The position numbers and the translations under genes were made by a program. A stretch of 64,000 nt of DNA, taken from contig CM035361.1 in assembly GCA_020137815.1 (NCBI GenBank), positions 4,480,553 through 4,544,552 of the forward strand. The letters are read 5' to 3'. The number at the start of each line of letters is the position of its first letter. Position 1 is the first letter of the stretch. Of the stretch, positions 1 through 13,200 are shown in pieces. Under the pieces are notes generated by a model, which was not told where the DNA came from, did no database searches, and saw only the letters and a list, made by a program, of their open reading frames with translations. Origin of the DNA: Hormiphora californensis (taxonomy: Eukaryota; Ctenophora; Tentaculata; Cydippida; Pleurobrachiidae).

Positions 1-1042
1 AGTTTTAATATCCCGAAAATCGCCACATTTTACTCTTAACCTCCCTCTCTCTTTGTCTCTCTGTCAGCTGTCTCACTCTCTCGCTGTCTCTCTGTATCTC
101 TGTCTTTCTCTCTATTTCTCTCTCTATCACACTTCTATCTCATCATCTGACGGTCCATCATCTTCAACATGGTTACAAGAGTTTTTAATCGCCACGGAGC
201 TTGGTTTGGTGGCCGGGATTGGGGTTGATGGTCCTGGAATAGAGGATGAGGGATCTGATAGGGTGAAATCTGTGGGGTTCGGGGGAATGTCCAGTTCTTT
301 ATCCGAATCTGCAGCATCGCTGAAAGAGAGAGAGAGAGAGTTGAATTGATAATCAATTTGATTTAGTTGGGAGAGAATCCATCAAATAAAGTTGGGAGAA
401 TTAATTAATCAAAGTGTGATGTAGGAGGACTAATTGGATTTCTATCAGTATCACAGCTGAGCCAATGTCAAATCCGGTTCCCTTTGAAAGTTTCAGGGAA
501 GTAGGAACCGGAATTGAAAATTTTATTTTGGATGTGCGCGCGGCCTGTTTCCAAAACATGATACACCGTAAGCGCGGTGAGAACAATGAAAATGTCCTCG
601 CGCGTCACAATCAATAACTTGATGGTGTGATCACATGGAGCACAATTATTTATTGAAGTGGACAGACAGACAGACAAACAGATTGAAGGTGACGGACAGT
701 GTAATCGTAATTAGAAGAGGGAATATATGCGTAGTTCTGTGGAAATAATATTATAATATTAGAGATTGGATAGGTAGTAACACTAGACAGACAGTTATAC
801 TAGTAAATAATTACAAAAGTTGCAAAAGTATGAGACAGAATAAACGGCCTCATTGTAAGTTTTTTTAAGAAATAGGCCACGCTGACGTCGAAAAAAAAGA
901 AGAAAAAAGGTTTTTAAATCTCAGACAACAGTGAAATTAATATTACCTATCTTCCTCTGGATAGTTTGGCGGTAAGTTATCTGAAAACAATGAAGTGTTA
1001 GTACACACACACACAACTATCGGAGATATAACAGCTCATAAA
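1..1042. other. No gene seen
   Basis: CT-rich start, then AT-rich unique sequence downstream of the LDLa receptor's last exon. The short open frames here are not convincing. Confidence 0.5.
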
Positions 1043-1091
1043 AATTTATGGACCACCCTGTATCTAATATATACAGGGTGGTCGATAAATT
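1043..1091. repeat. Hairpin, ATACAGGGTGGTCC type
   Basis: aatttatggaccaccctgta and its inverse with a few bases between; resembles widespread small DNA-transposon termini. Confidence 0.7.
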
Positions 1092-1098
1092 GTTAGGG

Positions 1099-1208
1099 CA
1101 GGGAACCGACCGAAACAAGTAAACAACCAATCAGAACTCGTTATTTAGGTCACGTGACTGGTTATTAGCCAATCAGGGACCAGTATTTCCTGATTCGGTC
1201 GGTTCCTG
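1099..1208 (-). mobile_element. 109-bp hAT-like MITE, copy A
   Basis: TIRs CAGG(G)AACCGACCGA / TCGGTCGGTTCCTG with internal CCAATCA, TCACGTGA and CCAATCA. Lies 69 bases from the receptor stop codon, beyond the 3' end of the minus-strand receptor gene. One extra G in the left TIR. Confidence 0.9.
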
Positions 1209-1276
1209 GTATCTATGTTTAGTCCATCACCCAAAACTGCTAGACCCAATCTCCCCCCGCCCAGAACTCAACTGCT

Positions 1277-4200
1277 TCATAATAACTTACTGGGCATGAG
1301 GAGGGACTCATTATAAGATGGGGGCATAGTATCCTCAAAGGGAGCCTCCCCAGGTAGTAACCTGACAACATAATCTGCTGCAGCTGAGAGAAAAACGGAG
1401 GGGTTACTTGCCTGGCTAGACTGTGTTACAAATGTAAAGGGAGGGTTAGAACATAACAAGGGGTTACAGAACTCTAAACAACTAGTACACTATGTGTAAC
1501 TATGTGTGTACGTGGTATGTTCATTTTTGGATCTTAGCCAACCTTGGCACAAGTCCAAAACGAACAGTCTACAATATCACTGCGCTGGCAAGCGCAAAGG
1601 TTGCCATTCCCCCTCCCCCAAACAGCAAAGCGCCGCCAGAAACGCAGTTATACGTTTTATGGGTGTTTTGACTGAAAACCCAGATTTCAGAAGGCTATAG
1701 CATGGCTCCCATTCATCCGTTTGACTTGAAATTTGGAATGTATACCCGGCTCGGGGTCATTAACTTAAGTTCAAAATTTCAAGTCTCTATCTCATCTGGA
1801 ACTGAAGTTACAGACAGGTCCCATTTGCCCTAGATTCAGTGTAACACATATGCGCGGGCGCGCACGCGCGCGCGCGCGTAGGAGAGACGCTTTTTATAAA
1901 CCATATTCACGCCAAACGAAAAGAGATAGAAACTTCTCGTTTTCACAGCTGGTAGATCTACTGGATGTGTGTGCATTAGTCGAGGTGGCGTCCCTTTTCA
2001 TCGCCAGGAACGTCCTACAGAACGTCCTAAAGTCGTCATTTTTCAGACTCTCACCAAAATTCTTTGAGCTCAATTTACACCCTAAAGACGGATTCTAATC
2101 GAAAAACGAAGACTATACCATGGAAAGAGAATTGTCTGAACTTTCAGAAACTATATTGGGAATTTTCAAAACTGCATGTATAAGGGTCTTAAAACGCGTC
2201 TGAAGTGTTACGACTGTTTAAAAATAGATATGACGATTGGGTTTTTTCGCCATAGCGGACTCAAATCTTATCTAATCGATCTCAAACTTGGTCAGTATCT
2301 TCATCTAGGTAATCCCGATGATATGACGTCAAAATTTTGACGTCATGACGTCGTGACGTCATTTTATGACGTCAAAATGACGTCAAAAATGAAAAAAATT
2401 CAACTTAACGATTCCATCCTCTCCGTACTTGTTCTACTACATCTAAATGGATAAAAAATCCCAAAAATGATGCAAATTATACCAAAACTAATTGAAATTA
2501 GTAGGCCAGAAAGGTTGCCCTATGATTTGAGCTACCTTTGGCACCAGTACATTTCCTTTTGAAGATAGACGAAGCATCTGTTATACCTTGTTTTTACCCC
2601 GTGAATGCAAATGTTACGGTGGCAAAGGTAGCTCAAATCATAGTGCAACCTTTCTGGCCTACTAATTTCAATTAGTTTTGGTATAATTACATCATAAGTT
2701 TTTCTCAATACTCACAGGATCCAAGGCGAAGATTTCTTATCCGTCTCCTATTCTCGTTATGTGAGAGATATAGTTTCTGGCCGCAGGAGAGCATTAAAAT
2801 TATCAGAAGTAGGGATAGTACACATCCAACTGATACAGCGGTTATAACCATGGTTTTATCTTGTCGTCTTAACATTGCTGAAATGGAGGGAGTTGTAATT
2901 AAAAAACCAATGATTTAAAAGTACTAAAAAAGAGGGAGTTGATTTAAAGATGTCACCCGCATGATTTTTTTCTACAACCATTGCGCTAAAAAGCCTTTAA
3001 TCGTAGCAATTACTATCAGTAATTTGGACCAATCTTTCGTACCTAGGTATTATTTTTATATTGCCCTATCTATTTCTCATTTGTGAAAATATTATGCAAT
3101 AATTACACACAGCACAGATCACGCGGAGTCACGGATAATGTTTACAAATCTACTGTCCCCCCTTGTTATGTTCCTTTACAAAAAGGTGAGAGAGGGTATC
3201 GAGCAAGGCGATTCCTCGCCGTATTATATTAGTATTTTGGATCCAGTGTTTTAGTATCGACTGCATTTCTTCCTCAGCACTGATTTTAGTTTCATTTTTT
3301 CGGGTATTTTGTGCACTTTCCGAGTTAGATATCTTTACACCAGGAATTATGATGGTATTTTGGCACTCTCAACTAACTTCCAAGTTGGCAGTTAGTTATA
3401 TTTTCAGTTGGCAGGTCTATGTATGCTATTCACCACAATATCTAAATGGTAGCCAATCACGACAGAGAAAAACGATAAGAGAGAGAACGGGAGAAAAATA
3501 ATAATACTCCAAATTTAGGATGATCTCCGGTATGTAGTGATAAAATTGAGTGAGTAATAAAATGTCGCATGCCAACCCTTGTCAAGGGAGCTCAGTGTGA
3601 GAAATGGCGGGAGGCACAAAACACACGCACATTCGATCCGGTGTTTAACAAACCAAAAAAGTAAACCTATCTCAGCAACATTTCCACCGTCTATCTAGTG
3701 TGAAGCTTTGTTTGTAATTTACACGTACGTTCATTGCTCATATAACAGGCCTCATTGTCTAATGTTTAATGTAATGTCTCTAATGTGTTTATTGTTACTT
3801 CACCTCAGAAAGGAAGTCAACATGTTTGTTGTGAGAAGGATGGAAAGTTTAAAAAAGTTAGAAAAGTTAAATTTAGAGGACAACTATAAGAATAGAAGGA
3901 TCTAAGTTTTTTTTTTTTTTTTTTTTTTTTTTTCTCGCGACCTCTCCGCGTCCTTAGTGTCACCGAAGGCTATGTTGGGGCCCTTTGTGAAACTACGAAA
4001 CTCCCAATGCCCCTTGTTTGCCCCCAGAGCCTTCTCGGCCCGGCGCTGGTCATCCTGGTCACACCTGGATTCTGGCATCCAGACGTGACCAACAAAGTGA
4101 CTACCCAACTTAGACAAACAAAGTTTGGTCCGGCGTCTGGTACAACGGCACATCCTATACATCGCTTGGCTAGCGGGGGGAACTTAAACAGGCCGACTTG

Positions 4201-7200
4201 ACCTTCCATTTGAGCCTAGGTGTGCGGGGGCCAAGATTCAAGTGATTATGATAACGATTGATATGTGCTGTTTGTCAAGACTGCACCATGCCCAAAGTGT
4301 GGTATTCCCAGATCTTGAAAAAGTAGAATGAAACGAGCGTAGGAGAGAGAGAGGAGAGATAGAGAGAGGGAGAGACGACGAAGAGGAGAGAGAGAGCGAG
4401 GAGAGTAGCAGAGAGTTAGAGGAGAGGCCGTGAAGGAGGACGTCTCTGCTGACGTAAAAGAGGCGTTCGGAGAGAGAGAGAGGAGATGCAGGGGAGACAG
4501 AGAGGAGCCGATGTGCGAGAGGGATGAGAGAGAAAAAAACGCCCGATAGAAGAATGAGGAGAGAAGAGAAAGACCGACGAAAAGCGAGGAGAAAGGGACG
4601 AGTAAAGGTCAGGCGGAAGTTACGAAGGAGGGTAAAAAGTAACAGCGAAGAAGTTTGAGGACCCAGAAACAAAGATAGTTACGGGAACGAAAGAACAACA
4701 CCCTCGGGATAAAGGAAAGACGCGATGGAAAAGCAGGGCTAATGCAGAACAGATTGATGGTAATCGAATTACCAAGGAATGTAGGAAGGGATCGAGGCGC
4801 AGCGAGCGAAAGAAGAGAATTAAAGGGGAAAAATGACTAAAAAAAGAAGGCAGCAGAGGAGAGCAATGGATGAGGAAGAATAGAGAGAGACGGAGGATGG
4901 CCCTTCCGAGAGACGGGGAGACGAGAGCGGAGGAGAGATAGAGAGAGAAGGAGAAAAAGAAACAAGAAAGAGAGACGATGTAAGAAAAGAAAGCGAGAGA
5001 GAGGGCAGGAGCGAGAGGGCTCCAGGAGGAGAATATACAGGAGTTAGGTGGAAGGTGGTGTTGGAGCCCTGGGGGTAGGGGAACACTGCCGATGACAAGC
5101 GCAAAGGTGCACCATCTAATGCCCATCCCCAAAAAATGTGACCCAATTGAAAACAGTGCAGTTTGATAACAAAGTTTGTTTGAAAAAAGTTTGTGACATA
5201 AGGTCTGGTATGGTTTAATTTTGACAAACAGGGCTTTTAAATTGGATGTGTTACCTAACAATAACCAACCACGGATTGACAAACTTAGACACTTCATGGA
5301 GGTGATGGGTACCGTGGTTTGGTGATGCGATGAGAGGTATCCTGTTACAGTTAGAGGTAAAGCCTTACACGGAGAAGATCAAACACAAATAAGGCGGGGC
5401 AGATAAGACAACTTTGTGAGGTGTTTACACGCGATAAGCGACTTTTAGGAAACCAAAAACACAAGGCTGTCTCGTAGCGAGGTTCTAAGAAACTGCTCTA
5501 AATTGGGAAGGGCCAGGGTGTGGAGGAGGTGGGGGTGGGGCGGAGGGGCGGGGCGGAGGGCGTTTTTTGGCGTGGGAGGGGGGAAAAGTAGAGTTGTAGG
5601 GCCGTTTGGAGTACCCAAATTTGCCGAAATAGACGTGGTCGGGACATTTACTAATAACAAGGCGGGGTGGGGGTTAGTGTATTACTGAAAATATGAGGTA
5701 GGGGTAGGTTGGGAGAAGAAGAACTGGCCAATTATGTTGCGGTGATAGTCCAAATGGCAGGCGGAAGCGAGAGTTAAAAACAAAGGACACAATGTAAGGA
5801 GACAAGTAGTGAGGACAATGTGGATATTTGATCTTGTGTGAATTCTTCGGTTCGCAAGTATTTCTTCAGGGAAATGCAAAGATTATTTATGAATTTTAAA
5901 TTTTGAAAATATGAACTGAAACTTTGGGGAGTACTTTGGACAGCATAATTACCTTCTAGAGGTTTAGTAAGCGAAGGAAATGATGTGAGAGTGGTAGGAC
6001 GAGAGAGAGAGCTTTGGAGAGAGAGTACGACCTGGAAGAACAGACCGACGAGAGACGGCATGACGGCGAGAGCAGGACCGGAAACAACTGGAGAGGAGAG
6101 GAGGCCAGATCGACTCGTCCGACGGGGATTCGATTTTGACCCCAAGACCTCACTGGACACAGATTGCCGCCATCGCCCACACCCCTTCCATCTTTTTTTT
6201 CGCCCCTCTCATGTACCCCCCCGCCACCCTGATTCCACTCCCGTCACCGCGGACACTTTGTATTTTACAATTTATGTTTGGGTAGGGTGACCATTAGAGG
6301 AGACGTTATGCTGTGATAGATGTATCTATATCAATATCGGTCTTTGGAAAATGTGTGTCTATTGACTTATGATACCCATCCGGGATTCTATTCCGCTTGA
6401 GAATTAATTTAGCATGGCACTCATTCCTCATCCTCGTCACGCCTCTTTGCTCTTTTTGTTTTCTTTTCTTTTTTTTTGTTGCTAGTAGGATCAACATAAT
6501 TCACGGGAAAAGTTCTTGATCCAAGGGAGTTCGAACTCGGACCGTTCTAGTCTAACACCATGCCCCTGCCTACGTGACCCACATCGAACTTAGTTATTTA
6601 TCAGACGAGTCCGAAGTGGATCTAGAACGCTGCGCGAAGAGACACCGCGCGGCAGTGGGCTGGGGGACTGGCGATTTTCTGAAGAGGGAGAGAGGAGACG
6701 GAGGAGAGATGAGACGAGAGAGAGAGAGAGAGAGAGACGAGAGAGGCGAGAGGAGATGGGAGGGGGAGAGAGAGAGAGGATAGATTAGACATGTTTGAGG
6801 CCAGTACAAATTTTGCCGAATATGTAGACGTGTGTCGGGACATGTACTAAACAAGGCCGGGGTGGGGGTAGTGTTTACTGAAATGGAGGGTCGTTGGTAG
6901 AGGAGAAGAGAGAAACTGGCAATTTATGTGCGGTGGATAGCCAAAATGCAGCGGAAAGCGAGAGTAAAACAAAGAACAATGTAAGGAGGACAGTAGTGTA
7001 CAATGTTGGAAGTATTTGATCTTGTGTGAATTCTTCGGTCGCAAAGTATGTGCTCAGTGGAAATGCAAGAGATTTTAATAGAATTTAAATTTGAAATAGG
7101 AATGAACTGAAACTTTGAGTACTTTGACAGCATATTTACCACTTTAGAACGTATTGTAGTAAACGAAGGAGTTGTCTATCGGGCCCTAGAAGCTGAAGTG

Positions 7201-10200
7201 TGAGAGTTGAGACGAGAGAGCCGAGAGAGGAGAGAGAGGAGAATGAGAGAGAGCGTGACGAGGAGATGTACGCGAAGGATGAGGAGACGATGACGACGAC
7301 GGGTGATGAGAGAGGAGACGGGAGTCGAGAGGGATGGAAGGAGGAGAGGGAGAGATAAACGGACTGATGAAGGAGAAGGAGGAGGAGAGAGGGAGACAGA
7401 GACGAGAGAGAGGGGGGGGGGTCGAGAGATGAGAGCGAGAGAGAGAGAGAGAAGAGGAGAAGAGCACGGCTGAGAGAGTAGACGAGGACCAGGGAGGAAA
7501 CGCCCCGACGGAATAGAGACTGAGGGGGAAGGAAAGCAAAAAAGTAGAGGAGTATGAGGGGGAGAGAGAGAGAGAGAGGAGAGAGGAGAGAGAGAGAGAT
7601 TAGAAGTTTTGAGGCCAGTACAAATTTGCCGAAATAGACGTGTGTCGGGACATTTACTAAACAAGCCGGGGGTGGGGGTAGTGTTTACTGAAATTGGGTA
7701 GTTGGGAGAAGAAGAACTGGCAATTTATGTGCGGTGATAGTCCAAAATGGCAGCGGAAGCGAGAGTTAAAACAAAGACAATGTAAGGAGACAAGTAGTGA
7801 AGGATCTAAGTTTAGAGGACGTTAAATGTGTACAATACTCGCTCTCACTTGGTGTCTGTATACAGGCTTACACCATGATTCTCTCCCCTCTCTCTCTCTC
7901 TCTCCCTCCCTCTCTCTCTCTCTCTATCTCTGTCTATAATCACTTCCTGGTGACACAGCACACACGTCAGATCCTGCATCGACATAAAATACATTTCGGG
8001 GATATTTTAGTCAGAAGGAATATTCTTAAGAAAATAAACAGAGAAGGGAAACAGAATAGGGTTGAGCCATCACAGGCCTGTCGCACTGTGACGGCGTCAC
8101 CGGTCACAGTATGAGTTACACCCCTCTTCTGCAGTTGGTAATGAAATTACCCCTCCGCGATGTAATGACTCACTATATGCAATAAAAGGGGTGACTTCGC
8201 GGCAAATAGTGTATGTGTTCAGCACGTACTAGCGCCCTGATTGGCCACGGTTGCGTGTCGTCTTACTGTATCTTCGTTTTCCATTACCGTTTTCCCACTA
8301 CAAGCGACCGAGTAAGATCTAAAGATGAAGGAGATAATCAGTATCCAAGTGGGCCATTGCGGAAACCAAATCGGAGCCAAGGTAGTACACCGTTTTGTCA
8401 CCTGTACTAATTGTATAATGCAGAAGATCTTCTGAAGATTGATCTTGTAATTGCCATGAAGCGTTCGTAAGAATATCGTTTTTTAAGATTTTTGTTGTGT
8501 AAATTCCTGTTAAATTCCTCTCTCTCAGTTCTGGGAGTCGATCCATGAGGAACATGAGATTGATACCAAAGGACACTTCACCGGAGAAGACGATGATAAG
8601 TTAGAGAAGATTTACGCTTACTTTAACAACGAAAAAGGCAAGTTTGTTGCGATATAATGGACTGCGTTTTAGCGGTTGTTGGTGTTGATATTGGCCCCCA
8701 ATAATAACGATCAGGGCGGAGTTTTGGTTACGAAGTCACCCCTAATATTTCGTGCCCACTGGGGCGCTCGCGCGGAGGGATAATTTCATTACCAAGGCGG
8801 AGTTGTCTTCTCCTTGATGACCAGTTGTTCTAATTCCAGTTTATCTCAAACAGATATCAGGTTTACGCCTAGAGCTGTCCTGGTTGATCTGGATCCGGAT
8901 GACCTGGAATCCATCAAAGCCGGGCCATACGGAGCTGCCTTTAACCCCCAAAACATATTTTCCGGAGAATACGGAACAGCTGGTAATAACTGGGCGAAGG
9001 GGTATTACAGTGAGGGACAGGAGATAGTGCACGCAATTATGGATAGCATACGTAAAGAAGCTTATAGGTGTGACTCCCTCCAGGGATTCCAGCTGACCCA
9101 CTCTCTCGGTGGTGGCACCGGATCCGGACTGGGAACTCTCCTGATGTCTAACATCAGAGAAGAGTACCCCGATAAGATAGTGAGTTCTTTCTCAGTCCTG
9201 CCCTCAGAGAAGGTGACTGATGTGGTTGTCGAGCCTTACAATGCCATGATGGCATCACATTACCTGATAGAGAACTGTCACGAGACTTTCTGTTTCGACA
9301 ATGAGGCCCTTTTTAACATTTGTCACGACTACCTCACAATGGGTTCTCCCACTTTTGAAGATCTAAACAAGCTTGTGGTTTCCTCCATGTCGGGTGTAAC
9401 CACGCCCCTTCGGTTCCCAGGGCGACTGAACCTTGACCAACTCGGAGTCACTCTGCCGCAACATTACCGGCTTCATTTTTTCATGACCGGCTACGCACCC
9501 CTCGGTTACCATGGGGACTATGAAAAACTCTCTGTGGCCAGTATAACGGAGGATTTGTTTAGCCCCCGAAATTTGATGGTTGACTGTAACACACATGAGG
9601 GACGGTATCTTTCCTGTGCTACATACTTCCGAGGTCCAGTCTCAAGCCAGGAGGTAGGGGACTGCAGCGTTAACCATTTAACTGTATTCCTTTCATATAT
9701 ATGTGTTTGTTCTCGTCCTTTAACCATTTATCTTAGGGTAAACCGGGGCAAAATGGTTAACTTTTTACTTAATCGGTTCTCACTCCCATTTAAAAAAAGA
9801 TACAATGAAAAAAATTATATAGGATTAAAGTTCATTATTTTATCTTTCAAATAAGATAAATTTCAACTCTAGGGACCATCATTTACTTAACTAAATAACT
9901 AATTTAAAAATTTTGGTCGGAAAAAATGGTACCGGGGCAATTCGGACAACACCAATAGGAGTGCTTTATTTCGTCACGTGGGAGTCACGTGAACGTCCTC
10001 ACAACACCAGAAGAAGATTCCCGCCTGGTGTTGTTAGAGGTGGGGGCAATTCGAACAATGTAATCTACACGCAATCTACACGCTGGTCGTTCTTGTTCGA
10101 ATTGCCCCGGTATCACGCGTGATCACGTGGTACAAAGAACTGCACATCATTGGCCCGGGAGTTAACCAAATTGCCCCGGTGTATTAACCAAATTGCCCAT

Positions 10201-13200
10201 GTTCGAATTGCCCCGGTTGTTCGAATTGCCCCGGTAATCTTAATTTACCAGAATTTGGAATGAAAACATGCGAATATTTAAATAATTTTTAAACCATCTG
10301 AAAGCTGATATTATTAGCTTTCAGCTGGTTTTTTCAAATCGGAAATTGACCAACTTAAACCGGATCTAGAGCCTATTTAGTGGTAACGGGCAGGCTCGAA
10401 CGAGCAGTTTTCTTCTGGAGATAGGATGACGTCATTATGATAGCTTAACTAGGTGAGAGACGGGCAGTACTATGTTCGAATTGCCCCGGTTGTTCGAATT
10501 GCCCCGGTTTACCCTACTTCCATTTAACATATTGTGTTCTAACCTTCCTTTACAAAATGTGTTGGAGCAAGGTAAGTGTGCAACATTAAATCTGTTTCCT
10601 TTTCTCCAGGTTGACCAGGAATTGTTTTTGAGTGGCACTGAATGGATTCCAAAGAGCATTATGACTTCTCACTGTGCTATTCCAAACCCAGAGCAAGATA
10701 AATCCGCTACAATGATTGCAAACAACACTTCTATTAAGGTTTGAAGCATGAAACGACCGAAATTTCGGTTGTTGTAAGCCAGTTATTACAGAAGTGGTGG
10801 AAAATAGTCAACAGACTGAGACGTCCCCAAACTGTGTGTAGAATTATTGGCACCCGTGATTAGCCGTAACATAGATTTGAGAAAGAAAGAGCAACATAAG
10901 GGTCAATGCAAGGTTGGCCACGAATTGGTGGTCATGATTAGCGAGGTGGTGCGTCAAAACGTAACGGTGATGGTTGTGAGAATAAAAATTATGGGAGCAC
11001 TCTGGATCAATTCCTTGGTAACTTTTTTAAAAATCGAAAATTCATTTCTCATTCATTCATGATATGAGCATATTAATTTTCCATCATTATGCTACTTTTC
11101 TTTGGCTTGAATTTATCTTTCCAATGAGCACCATAAAAATGAAATTGAAGCACCAGGTCACGCAGCAGTTGAGAAAATGTTCAAGCATGATTTTGGCTCT
11201 TTTTGCGACTTTCAATGAGCTGTATCACGGCGACCTTTCCTTCAAGGTCTTGTTCAAGCGCCCCTATATCGCACTCGTTCCACTCGTGCAATATAGTTGT
11301 GAAATGCACTCCAGCTTTACTTCGCTGTCGTGCATTTCACCTCCATATACGCTCTGCAGTGCAGAGCGTATATGGTGCGCTTGCACTGCGCGCAGAACGT
11401 TATGTACTATATATAGAGGTGTTAACAAAAACAGCTCAACGTAGTATTTGAATCCGATTAAAAACTGTTATCTTTTACAAGTTGTATCATAAGTTACGAA
11501 CGCTCGGGTCACGCTACCCTCACCCCCTCCCATTATATACAAACTTAGCGTTACTTCTCACCTATCTGATAACTAGATATATCTATTATATTCATCACCA
11601 TAAACAGTTTATAAGGCCGGCTGACTGAACAATTTATTTCAATCGTGTCGAGTTATGAAGGTGATCATTTCTCAGTTGATCCTGGTATCCCTCGCTTCAT
11701 CCGAGATGTTTAAAATCGGAGCGAATATCTCGATGCGAATAGACCACGCTAGTAATGAAGTGGAGGCATGTTTCAGTGGAGTAGCTAAACAGTTGAAATT
11801 CGATGGAGAAAACTGGGCACTTCTAAACTGGACAGGTGGCGTATCCGATGGATCTGGTGATACCTCCTTGACGTGTCGAGGAAATTTTGATTTATTTCAG
11901 GTGGCAATGGAATTGGGCGTTGCTTATATGCCTGAACAACAAAGAAGGGCGTGGAACAATTATATACAGCTACACCCATCGATTCAGATCACTTGCAGCT
12001 TAAGTGTTGATCCATTTCAACCAATGCACCCTCTTTGCAGCGGGGTCAGTGCCTGCTTGACTGATGAGTGCCAATGTGGTGGGGAACCAGTATTCTACTG
12101 TCCAGGGAAGCTGGGTGGTTGCATTCCTTTCTCCCAAGTGTGTGATGGTGTAGCCAACTGTGTGGGAGGCACAGACGAGTGTATGTGTAGCGGGGCCGTG
12201 ACAGTTCGGTGTCTTCCCAATAAGTCATACACTGCATGCATTCCTAAGAAAGAGGTGTGTGCCTTTGCACCAACCTTATCGCTTCTTTCATGTGATAACA
12301 CGTCAATCTCCCACTGCAGCGACCCAGGGCAAGGTGATTCAACTGCACTGGTACTTCAGAACACTCTTAATAAGCACTACGACGATATTTTGGAAGCTGG
12401 TATCGCTGGTGGTAGAGGTGTGAAGGAGACGTGCATCGAGATCGTGGGACCCTAGATGTGAATGTTACAACTAATTCCACTACAAACAAATGGCTGTTTG
12501 ATTTATGCGGCAGTTTAAGGATAACAGACGGATTCGGTAATGTCCGATATCTTAAGATTTACTGTAACAAATTTGAGGTGTTAAGTGATCTGGGGAAAAT
12601 TTGCGATGGTACATTTGATTGTTCCAATGGTCTTGATGAAATGTTTTGTCCAGATAGGTTCTATTGCAATGGGACTAATACAACTCTACAAGAATTGTCA
12701 TGGATTGATGAGGAGAAGGTCTGCGATGGAATCAAGGACTGTGCCAACGGCATGGATGAGTGTGCTGGGTGTCCAGCTGGGCTTTTTAGTTCGGATACCT
12801 TTCTCATTCGATCGAATGTGTTATGTGTCCTCGCCCTCACGGGAGGGGTCGCTATCGTTCTGCTAAACATCAATGTAGGATACAAAACAATCCAAACGGT
12901 CCCCCAGAACAAACCCGGGAAAGTTGATAGGGTTTTGAGGATTCAAGTGGCATTTTATGATCTCTTTATGGGATTGTACTTAGTAACACTTGTGGTCTCG
13001 GCAATAGGTCTTCGTGTTAGAGGGGAGTATTGCCAGTTAGATGGTCAATGGAGGTCAAGCTTCAGCTGTGCTGCACTTGGAAGCGTCTTCTCCTTCTCCT
13101 CTCACGGGTCCTTCCTCCTCATAACCATGATGAGTGCCATACGGTTTATGACATGTTTGGACTTGGTGAGGAATATCTCCATTAGGGCCATCTGGGTTAT

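Noticed and set aside
4238-5297. Long antisense open frames rich in Ser and Leu
   Set aside because: Caused by GA-rich strand composition; no motifs, splice structure or homology recognised.
7176-7664. 162-codon antisense Ser/Leu-rich frame
   Set aside because: Simple-sequence artefact within the degenerate satellite.
8319-8576. Antisense frame over tubulin exons 1-2
   Set aside because: Shadow of the real plus-strand tubulin exons.
12400-12415. A 16-base GT...AG micro-intron to repair the GPCR frame
   Set aside because: Far shorter than any intron seen here (tens of bases minimum); a one-base indel is simpler.
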